From DOZZ01 sp963792655 (GTDB lineage: Bacteria > Acidobacteriota > Terriglobia > Bryobacterales > Bryobacteraceae), in NCBI GenBank assembly GCA_963792655.1, contig CAWBWU010000006.1, positions 124,001-188,000 on the forward strand: a stretch of 64,000 bases of DNA. Reading direction: 5' to 3'. The notes under the pieces were generated by a model. That model did not search any database and had not been told where the DNA came from. It saw only the letters and a program-made list of their open reading frames with translations. The translations under genes were made by a program, and so were the position numbers. Positions 18,757 through 27,731 of the stretch are shown here, one piece after another (position 1 is the stretch's first letter; each line of letters begins with the position of its first letter).

Positions 18757-19737
18757 ATGCAGCTTTCTATCGTGGTGCCGATTCATAATGAGGAGCACTC
18801 CATTCTCCCCCTTTATGACCGGCTGACCTCGGTGTTGATGAAACTGCACCGCGCCTACGAGATTATCTTCATCGACGATCTCTCGACCGATCGCAGCTTC
18901 GAACTCCTCTCTCATCTGGTCCAGACCGACCCGCACCTGAAAGTCGTCCGCCTGCGGCGCAATTTCGGGCAGACCGCAGCGCTTTCTGCCGGCTTCCACG
19001 AAGCGCGCGGCAAGGTAGTGATTGCGATGGATGGCGATCTGCAGCACGCGCCCGAGGACATTCCCGCGCTGCTCAACAAGCTCGAAGAGGGCTACGACAT
19101 TGCAAGCGGCTGGCGGAAGGAGCGCGGTGATAATGCCGTCACTCGCAAACTGCCGTCGCGCATCGCGAACTGGCTGATGTCGAAGTCGTCCGGTGTGGAT
19201 TTGCATGACTTCGGCACGACGTTCAAAGCGTATCGCGCCGAAGTGCTCAAAGACGTGCACCTTTACGGTGAACTGCACCGCTTCATCCCGGCCCTCGCGA
19301 GCTTCTACGGCGCGCGTATTGCAGAGGTGCCCATTCAGAATCCGCCGCGCGTATCGGGCGAATCGCACTACGGTCTGAGCCGCACGTTTCGCGTCATGTT
19401 CGATATCGTGACCATCCGCTTCCTGCTGCGCTATTTCACGCGGCCGATGCATTTCTTTGGAAGCATCGGGCTGGTGGGACTGACGCTCGGCGGCGGCATT
19501 CTGGGCTACTGCCTGATCGAAAAGATGCTCGACTGGGGGCACGACCTGGTGGCGCACCATGGGCCGCTGATGATTGCCGGCGCTCTTCTGCTGATGGGTG
19601 GCCTGATGATGTTCTCGACCGGGCTGATCGGCGAACTGCTGATTCGAACCTATTTTGAAAGCCAGGGACGGCGCATTTATGCCGTCCGCGAAGTGCTGAC
19701 CCAGAAGCGGCGCGGCGTCGTCGACGAAGCGCGTTAA
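18757..19737 (+). CDS. Membrane-anchored family 2 glycosyltransferase
   Basis: I choose ATG 18757 over GTG 18754 because GTGAGG lies eight bases upstream. The protein has 326 residues. The N-terminal GT-A domain has SIVVPIHNEEHSILPL, FIDDLSTDRSFELL and the metal-binding DGDLQHAPEDIP. Two C-terminal transmembrane helices (SIGLVGLTLGGGILGYCLI and MIAGALLLMGGLMMFSTGLI) match the GtrB/ArnC type, which loads a sugar onto undecaprenyl or dolichyl phosphate. The sugar and acceptor are not determinable here. Confidence 0.87.
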   Translation: MQLSIVVPIHNEEHSILPLYDRLTSVLMKLHRAYEIIFIDDLSTDRSFELLSHLVQTDPHLKVVRLRRNFGQTAALSAGFHEARGKVVIAMDGDLQHAPEDIPALLNKLEEGYDIASGWRKERGDNAVTRKLPSRIANWLMSKSSGVDLHDFGTTFKAYRAEVLKDVHLYGELHRFIPALASFYGARIAEVPIQNPPRVSGESHYGLSRTFRVMFDIVTIRFLLRYFTRPMHFFGSIGLVGLTLGGGILGYCLIEKMLDWGHDLVAHHGPLMIAGALLLMGGLMMFSTGLIGELLIRTYFESQGRRIYAVREVLTQKRRGVVDEAR

Positions 19738-19740
19738 CCT

Positions 19741-20565
19741 CTAGCCCGCGAAAACGTTCGCGCGATTCCAACGATCTTCAAAGAGGTGCTTCATGGCCTC
19801 GCCTAGCCCTTCGTGATCGAACATGAGCGACGTCCACGCCGGACGCGTGATCACGGGGTCAAGCAGTGCGATCATTCCTCTTTTGCAATCGAATAAGGCC
19901 ATCTTGAGCGGAAGACCCGTGGATTGACGTATGCCCACGCCTGCCGCGGCATAGTCGACCAGGCGTTGGTGGTGCTCGGGGTCGACCGTTCCTGATTCGA
20001 TCAACAGGCGGCAGGCAACTCCACGCTGTCCGGCTTGCCGCACGAGCGCTTCATCAAGAGGATCCACCGCGTAGGGCGGGCGCGAAAATTCCAGGTACTC
20101 GGTTTCAACGTCGGAGAGCATGCGCCGGTACTCCGCCGCGGTTTGCGCAGGTTCGGTGACGATCCGCAAGAAGTCGAGAGTTCCGCGGCCGCCCATCCCC
20201 TCGGAATACAGGCTGCGAAGTTCCTGCACCAGATTTCCGGCAGAACGGGCCTTGTCCGCCATCTCTTGTTCCACCGCCTGCCGGTTGCGGGTAAGGTATG
20301 CCGGGATGGCCAGGTTCGGTTCAACCGCGGAGAACAGCTTGGTTTTCTCCTGAACCATTTGAGCGAAGCCCTTCTCAACCAAACTGTCCAACACTTCGTA
20401 TATCTTTTGGCGGGGTACCTGGGAACGAGAAGCCAGTTCCAAAGCTTTAAACCTCGGGTGTCCCAGCAGAATCAAATACGAACGTGACTCATATGCATTC
20501 AAACCGACTTGCTGCAGGCGTCGCCAGACCCGCTCAAAATCAACTTCCGGCAAAACTTCCGGCAT
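19741..20565 (-). CDS. TrmB-family transcriptional regulator
   Basis: The 274-residue protein from ATG 20565 (GTG 20592 is an alternative) has the TrmB winged helix (LGLNAYESRSYLILL-type start, then ALELASRSQVPRQKIYEVLD). A coiled linker and a C-terminal sugar-sensor-like domain follow. TrmB regulators are best known in archaea, where they respond to sugars. Its neighbours give no clear target, although the convergent GT2 gene and the divergent LuxR gene are adjacent. It ends three bases after the convergent GT2 gene. Confidence 0.75.
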   Translation of the reverse strand: MPEVLPEVDFERVWRRLQQVGLNAYESRSYLILLGHPRFKALELASRSQVPRQKIYEVLDSLVEKGFAQMVQEKTKLFSAVEPNLAIPAYLTRNRQAVEQEMADKARSAGNLVQELRSLYSEGMGGRGTLDFLRIVTEPAQTAAEYRRMLSDVETEYLEFSRPPYAVDPLDEALVRQAGQRGVACRLLIESGTVDPEHHQRLVDYAAAGVGIRQSTGLPLKMALFDCKRGMIALLDPVITRPAWTSLMFDHEGLGEAMKHLFEDRWNRANVFAG

Positions 20566-20619
20566 GAGCCTAAACAATATCAGACATTCCACCGATCACT
20601 GTCCCAGAAGGAAAGTGCG

Positions 20620-21360
20620 GTGCCTGTGAACGTCGAAACTCAAAAAAGCTCAACCGAACATGGAATCAACGGCTTCCCGGAACATTCGGAGCCTGCTCCT
20701 GCTATCAGAATCGTCATCGCCGACAGTCACAAAGTACTGCGCGAGGGCGTTCGCCGGCTGCTCTCAGCCGAACGCGGCCTGCAAGTGATCGGCGAAGCGG
20801 CCGATCCCGACGCGATGGTGAAAATGGTTGAGTATCATCAGCCCGAAGTCGTGCTGCTCAGTGCTTCGCTCGGCGGCGAGTCGGAGATCGACATGTTGCG
20901 GCGCCTCGAAGCATCGAAGTGCGTTTCGAGGGTAATCGTAATGACGCAATCCACTCAGCGTGAAGATCACGTGCGCGCCATCCGCTTCGGCGCATCGGGC
21001 ATCATGACCCATGACACATCGAGCGATATGTTGGCCAAGGGCATTCGCAAAGTATGCGAGGGCGAACTGTGGGTCGACCGGCGGGCAGCGGCTGAGGCGA
21101 TGCGTCAGATGATCGCGGCGCGCACGGCAGCACCGGCTCCACGCGTCGGCCCGGGGCAGCGCGGCACTGCATCACTCAGTAAGCGTGAACGCGAAGTCGC
21201 CGCGTTAGTGGCTCAGGGCTTCAAGAACAAAGACATTGCCGAGCGTCTCTTCATCAGCGAACAGACGGTGAAGAACCATATGCACAACATCTTCGAAAAA
21301 TTGGGCGTGACGGATCGCCTGGAGCTGGCGCTGCTGGCCATCCATCACGGTTTGATCTAA
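20620..21360 (+). CDS. LuxR-type regulator with a degenerate receiver domain
   Basis: GTG 20620 is chosen because GAAGGAAAG precedes it; GTG 20626 is an alternative. The 246-residue protein has a NarL-like receiver (IRIVIADSHKVLREGV) and a LuxR helix-turn-helix (SKREREVAALVAQGFKNKDI, EQTVKNHMHNIFEKLGV). The phosphoacceptor position reads VVLLSAS, so Ser81 stands where Asp is expected. The beta-5 Lys is also missing (GIMTHDT). It probably works without phosphorylation. It is divergent from the TrmB gene and convergent with the sigma-54 regulator. Confidence 0.83.
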   Translation: MPVNVETQKSSTEHGINGFPEHSEPAPAIRIVIADSHKVLREGVRRLLSAERGLQVIGEAADPDAMVKMVEYHQPEVVLLSASLGGESEIDMLRRLEASKCVSRVIVMTQSTQREDHVRAIRFGASGIMTHDTSSDMLAKGIRKVCEGELWVDRRAAAEAMRQMIAARTAAPAPRVGPGQRGTASLSKREREVAALVAQGFKNKDIAERLFISEQTVKNHMHNIFEKLGVTDRLELALLAIHHGLI

Positions 21361-21363
21361 GCG

Positions 21364-22866
21364 CTAAACGGTTTCGCGGCCGTATTCCTTCAGCTTGTTG
21401 TGCAACGTCTTCAGGCTGATGCCAAGGATTTCAGCAGCGCGCGTCTTGTTGTTCTTGGTGAACTCCAAAGTGCGCAGGATCAGTCCCTTTTCGGCTTGCT
21501 CGACCGTGGTGCCTACCGGCACCCGGATCGAGTCGCCGTCTGCCGCATGAGCGTGCTCGGGCTCGGTTGCCGGAGGTTCGCTAAAGGACGGCGCAGAGGT
21601 CACCACCGTCGTTCCGCCGGCAGTCGCCGCCGCCACAGTCGCATGCTGCGGTTGAAAGTTCACCGGGAGATTACTGAGCGGCACCGTGCCTTCGCTGGTG
21701 AGAATCACAGCACGCTCCAGCACATTGCGTAATTCGCGAATGTTCCCCGGCCAGTTATGGCGCTGGAATGCTTCGATCACTTCAGGCGCAAGATCCGAAA
21801 CGCGCGTATCGTGTTTTCGATTCAGATCGACGATCAACGCTTCCGCAATCGCCATGATGTCGTCTTTGCGTTCGCGCAACGGCGGCAGGTGGATATGGAA
21901 GACGTTGAGGCGATAGAACAGATCCTCGCGCAGGTGTCCGCCCTTAACCGCTTCTTCCGGCACCTTGTTGGTGGCGGCGACAACACGCACGTCCACTTCG
22001 AATTCCAGTTTGCCGCCGAGCCGTCTCACTTTTGAGTCTTCGAGAATGCGCAGAAGTTTGGCCTGAGTCAGCGCCGGCATCTCGCCGATTTCATCCAGCA
22101 GCAAGGTGCCGTGCTGGGCAACTTCGAAGCAGCCCGCACGCCTTTCCGAGGCGCCGGTGAACGACCCCTTCTCATGGCCGAACAACTCGCTTTCAATCAG
22201 CGTTTCAGGCAGCGCGGCGCAGTTGATCGCGACAAACGGACCCTGCCGCCGCGGGCTCAATGCGTGTAATGTCCGGGCGACCAGTTCCTTACCCGTACCG
22301 CTTTCGCCTGAGATCAGGACGCAAGCTTTACTCGGCCCCGCCTGCTGCAGCAGTGAAAAGATCTCCTGCATGCGCGGTGAGTTGCCGACCATCTCGCCGA
22401 GCGAGCCTTTATACTGCAACTGCCGTTCGAGTACGCGCTTCTCGTTGCGCAGACCACTGTGCGCGGCCGCGCGCCGCAGCAGAGCCTGCATCATGGCCGG
22501 CTGGATGGGCTTTTCAATAAACCAATAGGCGCCCATCTCGTGTACCGTACGTAGTGCCGTCTCGACATTGCCGTAGCCGGTAAGGACAATCGTCGGCGGC
22601 ATATCGCCTTGTTCGCGGAGCGCCTTCAACAGACCGTAGCCGTCCATATGCGGCATGTTGAGGTCTGTCACGATGACGTCGGCTTGGAAATTTTCCAGCT
22701 TATCGAGCGCGTCGGCTCCATCCGACGCGGTTTCTGCGTTCATGCCCCAGGCTTTCACCATGCCTGCCAGGCCCGTTCTCTGGCTGCTTTCGTCGTCGAC
22801 GATCAGTATGTTCACAAATGGTCCAATGCGAAAAGGGGTACGTCCCGCGATATCCTTTACACTCAT
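21364..22866 (-). CDS. Sigma-54-dependent response regulator
   Basis: The 500-residue protein has a receiver (ILIVDDESSQRTGLAG, with Asp in VIVTDLNMPHMDGYG). Its AAA+ domain has Walker A GESGTGKE, the sigma-54 loop GSFTGA and Walker B LLLDEIGEM. The C-terminal Fis-type helix-turn-helix ends in KTRAAEILGISLKTLHNKLK. It should activate sigma-54 promoters after phosphorylation. No cognate kinase is adjacent. The ATG at 22866 gives 18 residues before the conserved receiver, and GTG 22812 is an alternative start. Confidence 0.9.
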   Translation of the reverse strand: MSVKDIAGRTPFRIGPFVNILIVDDESSQRTGLAGMVKAWGMNAETASDGADALDKLENFQADVIVTDLNMPHMDGYGLLKALREQGDMPPTIVLTGYGNVETALRTVHEMGAYWFIEKPIQPAMMQALLRRAAAHSGLRNEKRVLERQLQYKGSLGEMVGNSPRMQEIFSLLQQAGPSKACVLISGESGTGKELVARTLHALSPRRQGPFVAINCAALPETLIESELFGHEKGSFTGASERRAGCFEVAQHGTLLLDEIGEMPALTQAKLLRILEDSKVRRLGGKLEFEVDVRVVAATNKVPEEAVKGGHLREDLFYRLNVFHIHLPPLRERKDDIMAIAEALIVDLNRKHDTRVSDLAPEVIEAFQRHNWPGNIRELRNVLERAVILTSEGTVPLSNLPVNFQPQHATVAAATAGGTTVVTSAPSFSEPPATEPEHAHAADGDSIRVPVGTTVEQAEKGLILRTLEFTKNNKTRAAEILGISLKTLHNKLKEYGRETV

Positions 22867-22930
22867 GATAGCGAGTTCTTAAAACCGTCCCTTACTCAGA
22901 AGCTGCAATTCTTCCCCAGAACCGTCCAAA

Positions 22931-24439
22931 ATGATCCGGCGTTTGATTGATAAAGCTCGTAAGCGACTGTTCCTGAACGAGCTTCTTTCACGTCTCGCGA
23001 TCGCAGGCGCCTTGGTCGCCGCGGGACTGATCCTGCTGCTGCTGGCCGGTACGCGGATTCTCGACTGGCAATTCCCCGTGGTTCTCGGCCTCGGAGGACT
23101 CGCGTTTGCTTTCATTACGGCCATCCGCCGCAGACCTTCGCTCACTGCAGCGGCGTTGCGCCTGGACCAGGGAGCGGGGTTGCACGATTCGCTATCGACC
23201 GCATTACATTTCGAAAACGCGGACCACGAAGCGGCCCGCGATGCGCAACGCCGTCAGGCCGAGGCGTTGATTCCCGGCATCGATCTCACTGAAGCGCTGC
23301 CGATGCACACCACGCGTGCGGTGTATTGGATGGCGGGCCTGTTTCTCGCGGCATCTGCATTGTTCGCGCTCCGCTTTGGACTGAACCGCCAACTGGATCT
23401 GCGTCCCACACTGGCGCACGCCGTGATGGATTCGCTGGGCATGACCGCGTCGCAGCCGGCGAAGCAAGCGCCGCAACCGAAGCCGCGGCGGAGCGACTTC
23501 CTCGCGAAGCTCGGCATTCATCTTCCGGAAGGTGCAGAGACCAGCGCGATGAATCGCGAACAGCCGGGGCAAGCGCCAGCCTCCGATTCCAGCGTGACCC
23601 CACCGCAAAATGCAGCGGCTGCCCCGGGTGCGCAGATGGCGGACGGGAAGCAGTCCGGCAACGATCACGAAGCTGCGAATCAGAAATCCGATCAGCAGGA
23701 AGGCGGCGATCCCAACCAACCAGGCAACAAGCCCGGCAGTCCGGGCGGTTCGAAAGAGGGAGAAGGCAAGGGCGAACCGTCGGCCAAGCAGCAGAAGCCG
23801 GAAGGCGATCAGCAAAGCCTGGTTTCGAAGATGAAGGACGCGCTGAACAATTTGATGGCGAAGGCCAAGCAGCAGGCGGCTGAGGGCGGCGCACAACAGA
23901 AAGCGGGCGGGCAGCAGCCGGGCGAAAAGAAGCCTGGGGCGCAACAGCAGGCGAAGGGCGGACAGAAGGGGCAGCCTGGCGAAGGTCAGCAGCAGGGCGC
24001 GCAGGAATCCAGTTCCGATGACGCGGCGCAGGCCGGCAAAGCGGGTGACGCCAAGGATCAGGCCAATGGCAAAGGTTCCGATCAGCAGCAGAGCGCACAA
24101 GCCGGCTCCGGCGTAGGCAAACAGGACGGCAGCAAAGATTTGAAAGCCGCCGAGCAACTGAACGCGATGGGCAAACTCAGCAACATCATCGGCAAGCGAA
24201 GCCAGAACGTAAGCGGCGAGATGATGCTCGATACGCAAAGCGGACCGCAGCACTTATCAACCGCCTATACGCACAGCGCCGCGCAGCACAGCGATACGGG
24301 CGGCGATCTGAACCGCAATGAAATCCCGCTCGCAATGCAAAGCTATGTGCAGAAATATTTCGAGCAGGTGCGCAAGCAGGATGCCGCGCCGCGACACAAA
24401 GCCGCAGTCGCGCCGAAGACACAGGAAAGCGTCAACTAA
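22931..24439 (+). CDS. Membrane protein with long Gln/Gly/Lys-rich low-complexity region
   Basis: The 502-residue protein has two N-terminal helices close together (AIAGALVAAGLILLLLAG and VVLGLGGLAFAFI), a soluble segment (TAAALRLDQGAGLHDSLSTA), and a third helix near residue 145. About 200 residues of low complexity rich in Gln, Gly, Lys, Ala and Glu follow, then a more ordered C-terminus (PLAMQSYVQKYFEQVRKQD). The layout resembles DUF4175-like proteins seen beside MoxR/VWA operons, but no such genes are adjacent. I do not assign a function. Confidence 0.6.
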   Translation: MIRRLIDKARKRLFLNELLSRLAIAGALVAAGLILLLLAGTRILDWQFPVVLGLGGLAFAFITAIRRRPSLTAAALRLDQGAGLHDSLSTALHFENADHEAARDAQRRQAEALIPGIDLTEALPMHTTRAVYWMAGLFLAASALFALRFGLNRQLDLRPTLAHAVMDSLGMTASQPAKQAPQPKPRRSDFLAKLGIHLPEGAETSAMNREQPGQAPASDSSVTPPQNAAAAPGAQMADGKQSGNDHEAANQKSDQQEGGDPNQPGNKPGSPGGSKEGEGKGEPSAKQQKPEGDQQSLVSKMKDALNNLMAKAKQQAAEGGAQQKAGGQQPGEKKPGAQQQAKGGQKGQPGEGQQQGAQESSSDDAAQAGKAGDAKDQANGKGSDQQQSAQAGSGVGKQDGSKDLKAAEQLNAMGKLSNIIGKRSQNVSGEMMLDTQSGPQHLSTAYTHSAAQHSDTGGDLNRNEIPLAMQSYVQKYFEQVRKQDAAPRHKAAVAPKTQESVN

Positions 24440-24814
24440 CTAAGCCGGGCGCTTCTCCGTCATGAGCCCCAGCAGGTTGCCGCTTGGATCACGCAGGAAC
24501 GCCATCCACAGATCGTGGTCAGGCATCTTCGCGATCAGGTGCGGCTCAGTTTCAAACGCAGCTCCGCGCGACTTCAGATCGTCACAGGCCCCCTCGAGAT
24601 CAGGCACGCGGAAGTAGATGACGGAGTTGCTGCCCTCCATCTCCTCTTTCATGGTGAGCATCAGCCGAACCTGGTCGCACTGCAGAAAAGCCATGCCGGG
24701 AACTTCGAACAAAACAGGCAAGCCCAGCGTGTCGCGATAAAACGCGACGGCAGCCGCAACGTCCTTTACGGTCAACGCGATCTGGCCAATCGGCCCGAGC
24801 CTGGCGGCACTCAT
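24440..24814 (-). CDS. VOC-superfamily (glyoxalase-like) protein
   Basis: From ATG 24814 the protein has 124 residues, one complete VOC domain (IGQIALTVKDVAAAVAFYRD, TLGLPVLFEVPGM, and MAFLRDPSGNLLGLMTEKRP). A longer frame to 25096 overlaps the divergent dehydratase gene and adds no family sequence. VOC proteins bind a metal and act on varied small molecules or bind antibiotics. The substrate here is unknown. Confidence 0.78.
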   Translation of the reverse strand: MSAARLGPIGQIALTVKDVAAAVAFYRDTLGLPVLFEVPGMAFLQCDQVRLMLTMKEEMEGSNSVIYFRVPDLEGACDDLKSRGAAFETEPHLIAKMPDHDLWMAFLRDPSGNLLGLMTEKRPA

Positions 24815-24854
24815 CGCAGCAGTCTCCCTTGCGAACAGAATACAGTAAGAAGGA

Positions 24855-26843
24855 ATGCCGATCACGCTCTCTGAAATCCTGGATTCGCAGGATTCTTCTC
24901 TCTTCGATGTCCGCTCCAAAACACCGAACCGGCCCGGCGCGCTGCCGATAACGCCCGAGATGTTGCTGCAACGTCCCTCAGGCGATCTCTTCGGCTGGGC
25001 GCAGAACGCGGGCATGGGATGGAATCCCGCGCGGATGAATGGCGCTGAGGTATTGATCCTCAGCACGCATGGCGGCATTCGCAAGCCCGACGGCACTCCG
25101 GTCGCGCTCGGGTATCACACGGGACACTGGGAAGTGGGCCTGCTGATGGAAGCAGCCGCAGAAGAGCTCTCAAAGCACGGCGCCGTTCCCTTTGCCGCCT
25201 ATTGCACCGACCCGTGCGATGGGCGCACGCAAGGCACGCCCGGCATGTACGATAGCCTGGCTTACCGCAACGATGCGGCCAGTGTGTTTCGCCGCCTGAT
25301 TCGTTCGCTGCCGACGCGCCGCGCGGTCATCGGCGTTGCGACTTGCGACAAGGGTTTGCCGGCGATGATGCTGGCTCTCGCCGGTTCACCGGATTTGCCC
25401 TGCGTGCTGGTGCCCGGCGGCGTTTCGCTGCTGGCGCAAGATGGCGAAGATGCGGGACGTGTGCAATCGGTGGGCGCGCGTTATGCGCATGACCAGATCA
25501 CGTTGGAGCAAGCGGCGGAGAGCCTGTGCCACGCGTGCGCATCGCCCGGCGGTGGATGCCAGTTCTTAGGCACCGCTGCCACATCGCAAGTGATCGGTGA
25601 GTCGCTCGGCATGTCGCTGACGCACTCCGCACTTGCGCCTTCGGGACATCCGATCTGGTTGGATATGGCGCGGCGTTCCGGACGTGCGGCGTTGAACCTG
25701 GAAAGCAAGGGCATCACCATGCGCCAGATTCTTACCGGAGCTTCGCTGCACAACGCGATGGTGGTCCACGCTGCATTTGGCGGATCGACCAATCTGATTC
25801 TGCACTTGCCCGCTGTTGCGTTTGCTGCGGGCTTGCGCCGCCCAACCGTGCACGACTGGCAGGAGGCGAACCGCAGCGTGCCGCGTCTGGTGGATGCACT
25901 ACCCAATGGTCCGAAAGGGCATCCGACGGTGCAGGTGTTCCTCGCGGGCGGTGTGCCGGAAGTTATGCTGCATCTGCGACGGGCCGGATTGCTGGAACTG
26001 AGCGCACTCACCGTAACCGGCGAAAAGCTGGGCGACCTGCTCGACTGGTGGGAGCAAAGCGAACGCCGCACCATTCTGCGTGCGGAACTCCGCGACCGCG
26101 ATGGTGTCGATCCGGACGATGTCATCATGAACCCCGATCGCGCGAAGAGCCGCGGCCTGACGTCCACCGTCACCTTCCCGTCCGGCAATCTAGCGCCCGG
26201 CGGTTCCGTTATTAAGAGCACTGCGATCGATCCGACGATCGTCGACCCCGACGGCATCTACCGCAAAAAAGGCTCGGCTCGGGTATTCCGTTCCGAGAAG
26301 GGAGTGATCGAGGCAATCAAGAGCCATGGGCCCGAGCGCATTCAGCCCGGTGACATCATTGTGCTGATGTGCCGCGGACCACTCGGATCGGGGATGGAAG
26401 AGATCTACCAGATCACGTCGGCGCTGAAGCATCTGGTGTTCGGCAAACACATCGCGGTGCTGACTGACGCGCGTTTCAGCGGAGTCTCGACGGGTGCTTG
26501 CATCGGGCACATCACGCCCGAGGCCCTTGCGGGCGGCCCGTTGGGGAAGGTTCGTGAAGGCGATCTGATTGAGATATTCATCGACCGGAAAAACCTGCAT
26601 GGTTCCATCAACCTGGTAGGCGCGGACGGAGTCGAGTTCGGCGCGGAAGAAGGCACGCGAGTGTTGGCCTCGCGGGAGCTGCGCGACGATCTGATGCCCG
26701 ATCCGCTGCTGCCTTCGGACACAAAGCTTTGGGCCGCATTGCAGAACGTCAGCGGTGGAACCTGGGGCGGCTGTGTCTTCGATGTCGAACGCATCCAAAA
26801 GGTGCTGGACGCCGGCGTTCGCGCGCTCGAGAGTCAAGCGTAA
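24855..26843 (+). CDS. YjhG/YagF-type sugar-acid dehydratase (IlvD/Edd superfamily)
   Basis: The 662-residue protein matches the YjhG/YagF branch in length and motifs: STHGGIRKPDGTPVALGYHT, CTDPCDGRTQGTPGMYDSLA, and GVATCDKGLPAMM. Iron-sulfur-type cysteines are present in TDPCDG, ATCDKG and GGGCQF. Members dehydrate D-xylonate or related sugar acids to 2-keto-3-deoxy acids. The C-terminal half has the family LTDARFSGVSTGACIGHI. An ilvD role in branched-chain amino acids is less likely given the length and motifs. Confidence 0.85.
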   Translation: MPITLSEILDSQDSSLFDVRSKTPNRPGALPITPEMLLQRPSGDLFGWAQNAGMGWNPARMNGAEVLILSTHGGIRKPDGTPVALGYHTGHWEVGLLMEAAAEELSKHGAVPFAAYCTDPCDGRTQGTPGMYDSLAYRNDAASVFRRLIRSLPTRRAVIGVATCDKGLPAMMLALAGSPDLPCVLVPGGVSLLAQDGEDAGRVQSVGARYAHDQITLEQAAESLCHACASPGGGCQFLGTAATSQVIGESLGMSLTHSALAPSGHPIWLDMARRSGRAALNLESKGITMRQILTGASLHNAMVVHAAFGGSTNLILHLPAVAFAAGLRRPTVHDWQEANRSVPRLVDALPNGPKGHPTVQVFLAGGVPEVMLHLRRAGLLELSALTVTGEKLGDLLDWWEQSERRTILRAELRDRDGVDPDDVIMNPDRAKSRGLTSTVTFPSGNLAPGGSVIKSTAIDPTIVDPDGIYRKKGSARVFRSEKGVIEAIKSHGPERIQPGDIIVLMCRGPLGSGMEEIYQITSALKHLVFGKHIAVLTDARFSGVSTGACIGHITPEALAGGPLGKVREGDLIEIFIDRKNLHGSINLVGADGVEFGAEEGTRVLASRELRDDLMPDPLLPSDTKLWAALQNVSGGTWGGCVFDVERIQKVLDAGVRALESQA

Positions 26844-26870
26844 AATCAGAGTTTCTTCAAAGGAGCAAGA

Positions 26871-27731
26871 TTGCAGGCGACGATTGGAATCATCGGAGGC
26901 AGCGGCCTCTATTCGATGCCGGGGTTCGAAGCGCACGACGAAGTGAACGTCGAGACGCCATTCGGCGCCCCGTCAGATAGCTTCATCGTGGGCACGCTGG
27001 GCAACCGGCAGATCGCGTTTCTCGCAAGGCATGGCCGCGGTCATCGCATCTCGCCATCGGAACTGAATTTTCGCGCGAATATCTACGCGCTGAAGTCGCT
27101 CGGTGTGCAGCAGATCATCTCGCTCAGCGCTGTGGGTTCGCTTAAAGAAGAGCACCGGCCGCTCGACTTCGTGATCCCCGATCAGTTTGTCGACCGCACC
27201 CGCGGACGCATTTCGACCTTCTTCGGCGAGGGTCTGGTGGCGCACGTAAGCTTCGCCGATCCCGTATGCGCGCGAGTTGCCAAGGTTGCACATGAGGCAG
27301 GGCAGCGCATTCAGCTCTCGACAAAATTCGGCGGGACTTACCTGTGCATGGAAGGTCCGGCGTTCTCGACGCGCGCGGAGTCGAACCTGTATCGAAGCTG
27401 GGGCATGGACGTCATTGGCATGACAAACCTGCAAGAAGCTAAGCTCGCCCGCGAAGCGGAGATGTGTTACGCCACCGTTGCCATGGTCACCGACTACGAT
27501 TGCTGGCACGAAGATCACGACTCCGTCACAGTCACAGACATTCTCGCGGTGCTGCAGCAGAACGCGCAGAACGCATGCCGGCTGGTGGCCGAAGCCGTCA
27601 GGTCGCTGGGCGATGCGGCGGGTTGCAAATGCCAGTCTTCGTTGAAGCACGCGCTCATCACCAATCGTGAGCTGGTTCCTGAAGCAACGCGCACCAGGCT
27701 GGGCCTGATCGTTGGCAAGTACTTCGTGTAA
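26871..27731 (+). CDS. mtnP: S-methyl-5'-thioadenosine phosphorylase
   Basis: Translation starts at TTG 26871, fixed by AGGAG at 26861-26865. The 286-residue enzyme has GIIGGSGLYSMPGF at the N-terminus, ARHGRGHRISPSELNFRANI and the phosphate/purine-binding GTYLCMEGPAFSTRAES. GMTNLQEAKLAREAEMCYAT and TDYDCWHED define the nucleobase site; the Asp-rich end favours 6-aminopurine substrates. It splits methylthioadenosine for methionine salvage and clears polyamine-synthesis by-product. It lies 27 bases after the dehydratase gene. Confidence 0.92.
   Translation: MQATIGIIGGSGLYSMPGFEAHDEVNVETPFGAPSDSFIVGTLGNRQIAFLARHGRGHRISPSELNFRANIYALKSLGVQQIISLSAVGSLKEEHRPLDFVIPDQFVDRTRGRISTFFGEGLVAHVSFADPVCARVAKVAHEAGQRIQLSTKFGGTYLCMEGPAFSTRAESNLYRSWGMDVIGMTNLQEAKLAREAEMCYATVAMVTDYDCWHEDHDSVTVTDILAVLQQNAQNACRLVAEAVRSLGDAAGCKCQSSLKHALITNRELVPEATRTRLGLIVGKYFV

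Noticed and set aside
23204..24253. A 349-residue minus-strand frame opposite the Gln-rich membrane protein
   Set aside because: The Leu/Ala-rich sequence is the complement of Gln/Gly/Lys codons; no start signal or family.
24815..25096. N-terminal extension of the VOC protein
   Set aside because: It overlaps the divergent dehydratase gene and has no similarity to the VOC family.
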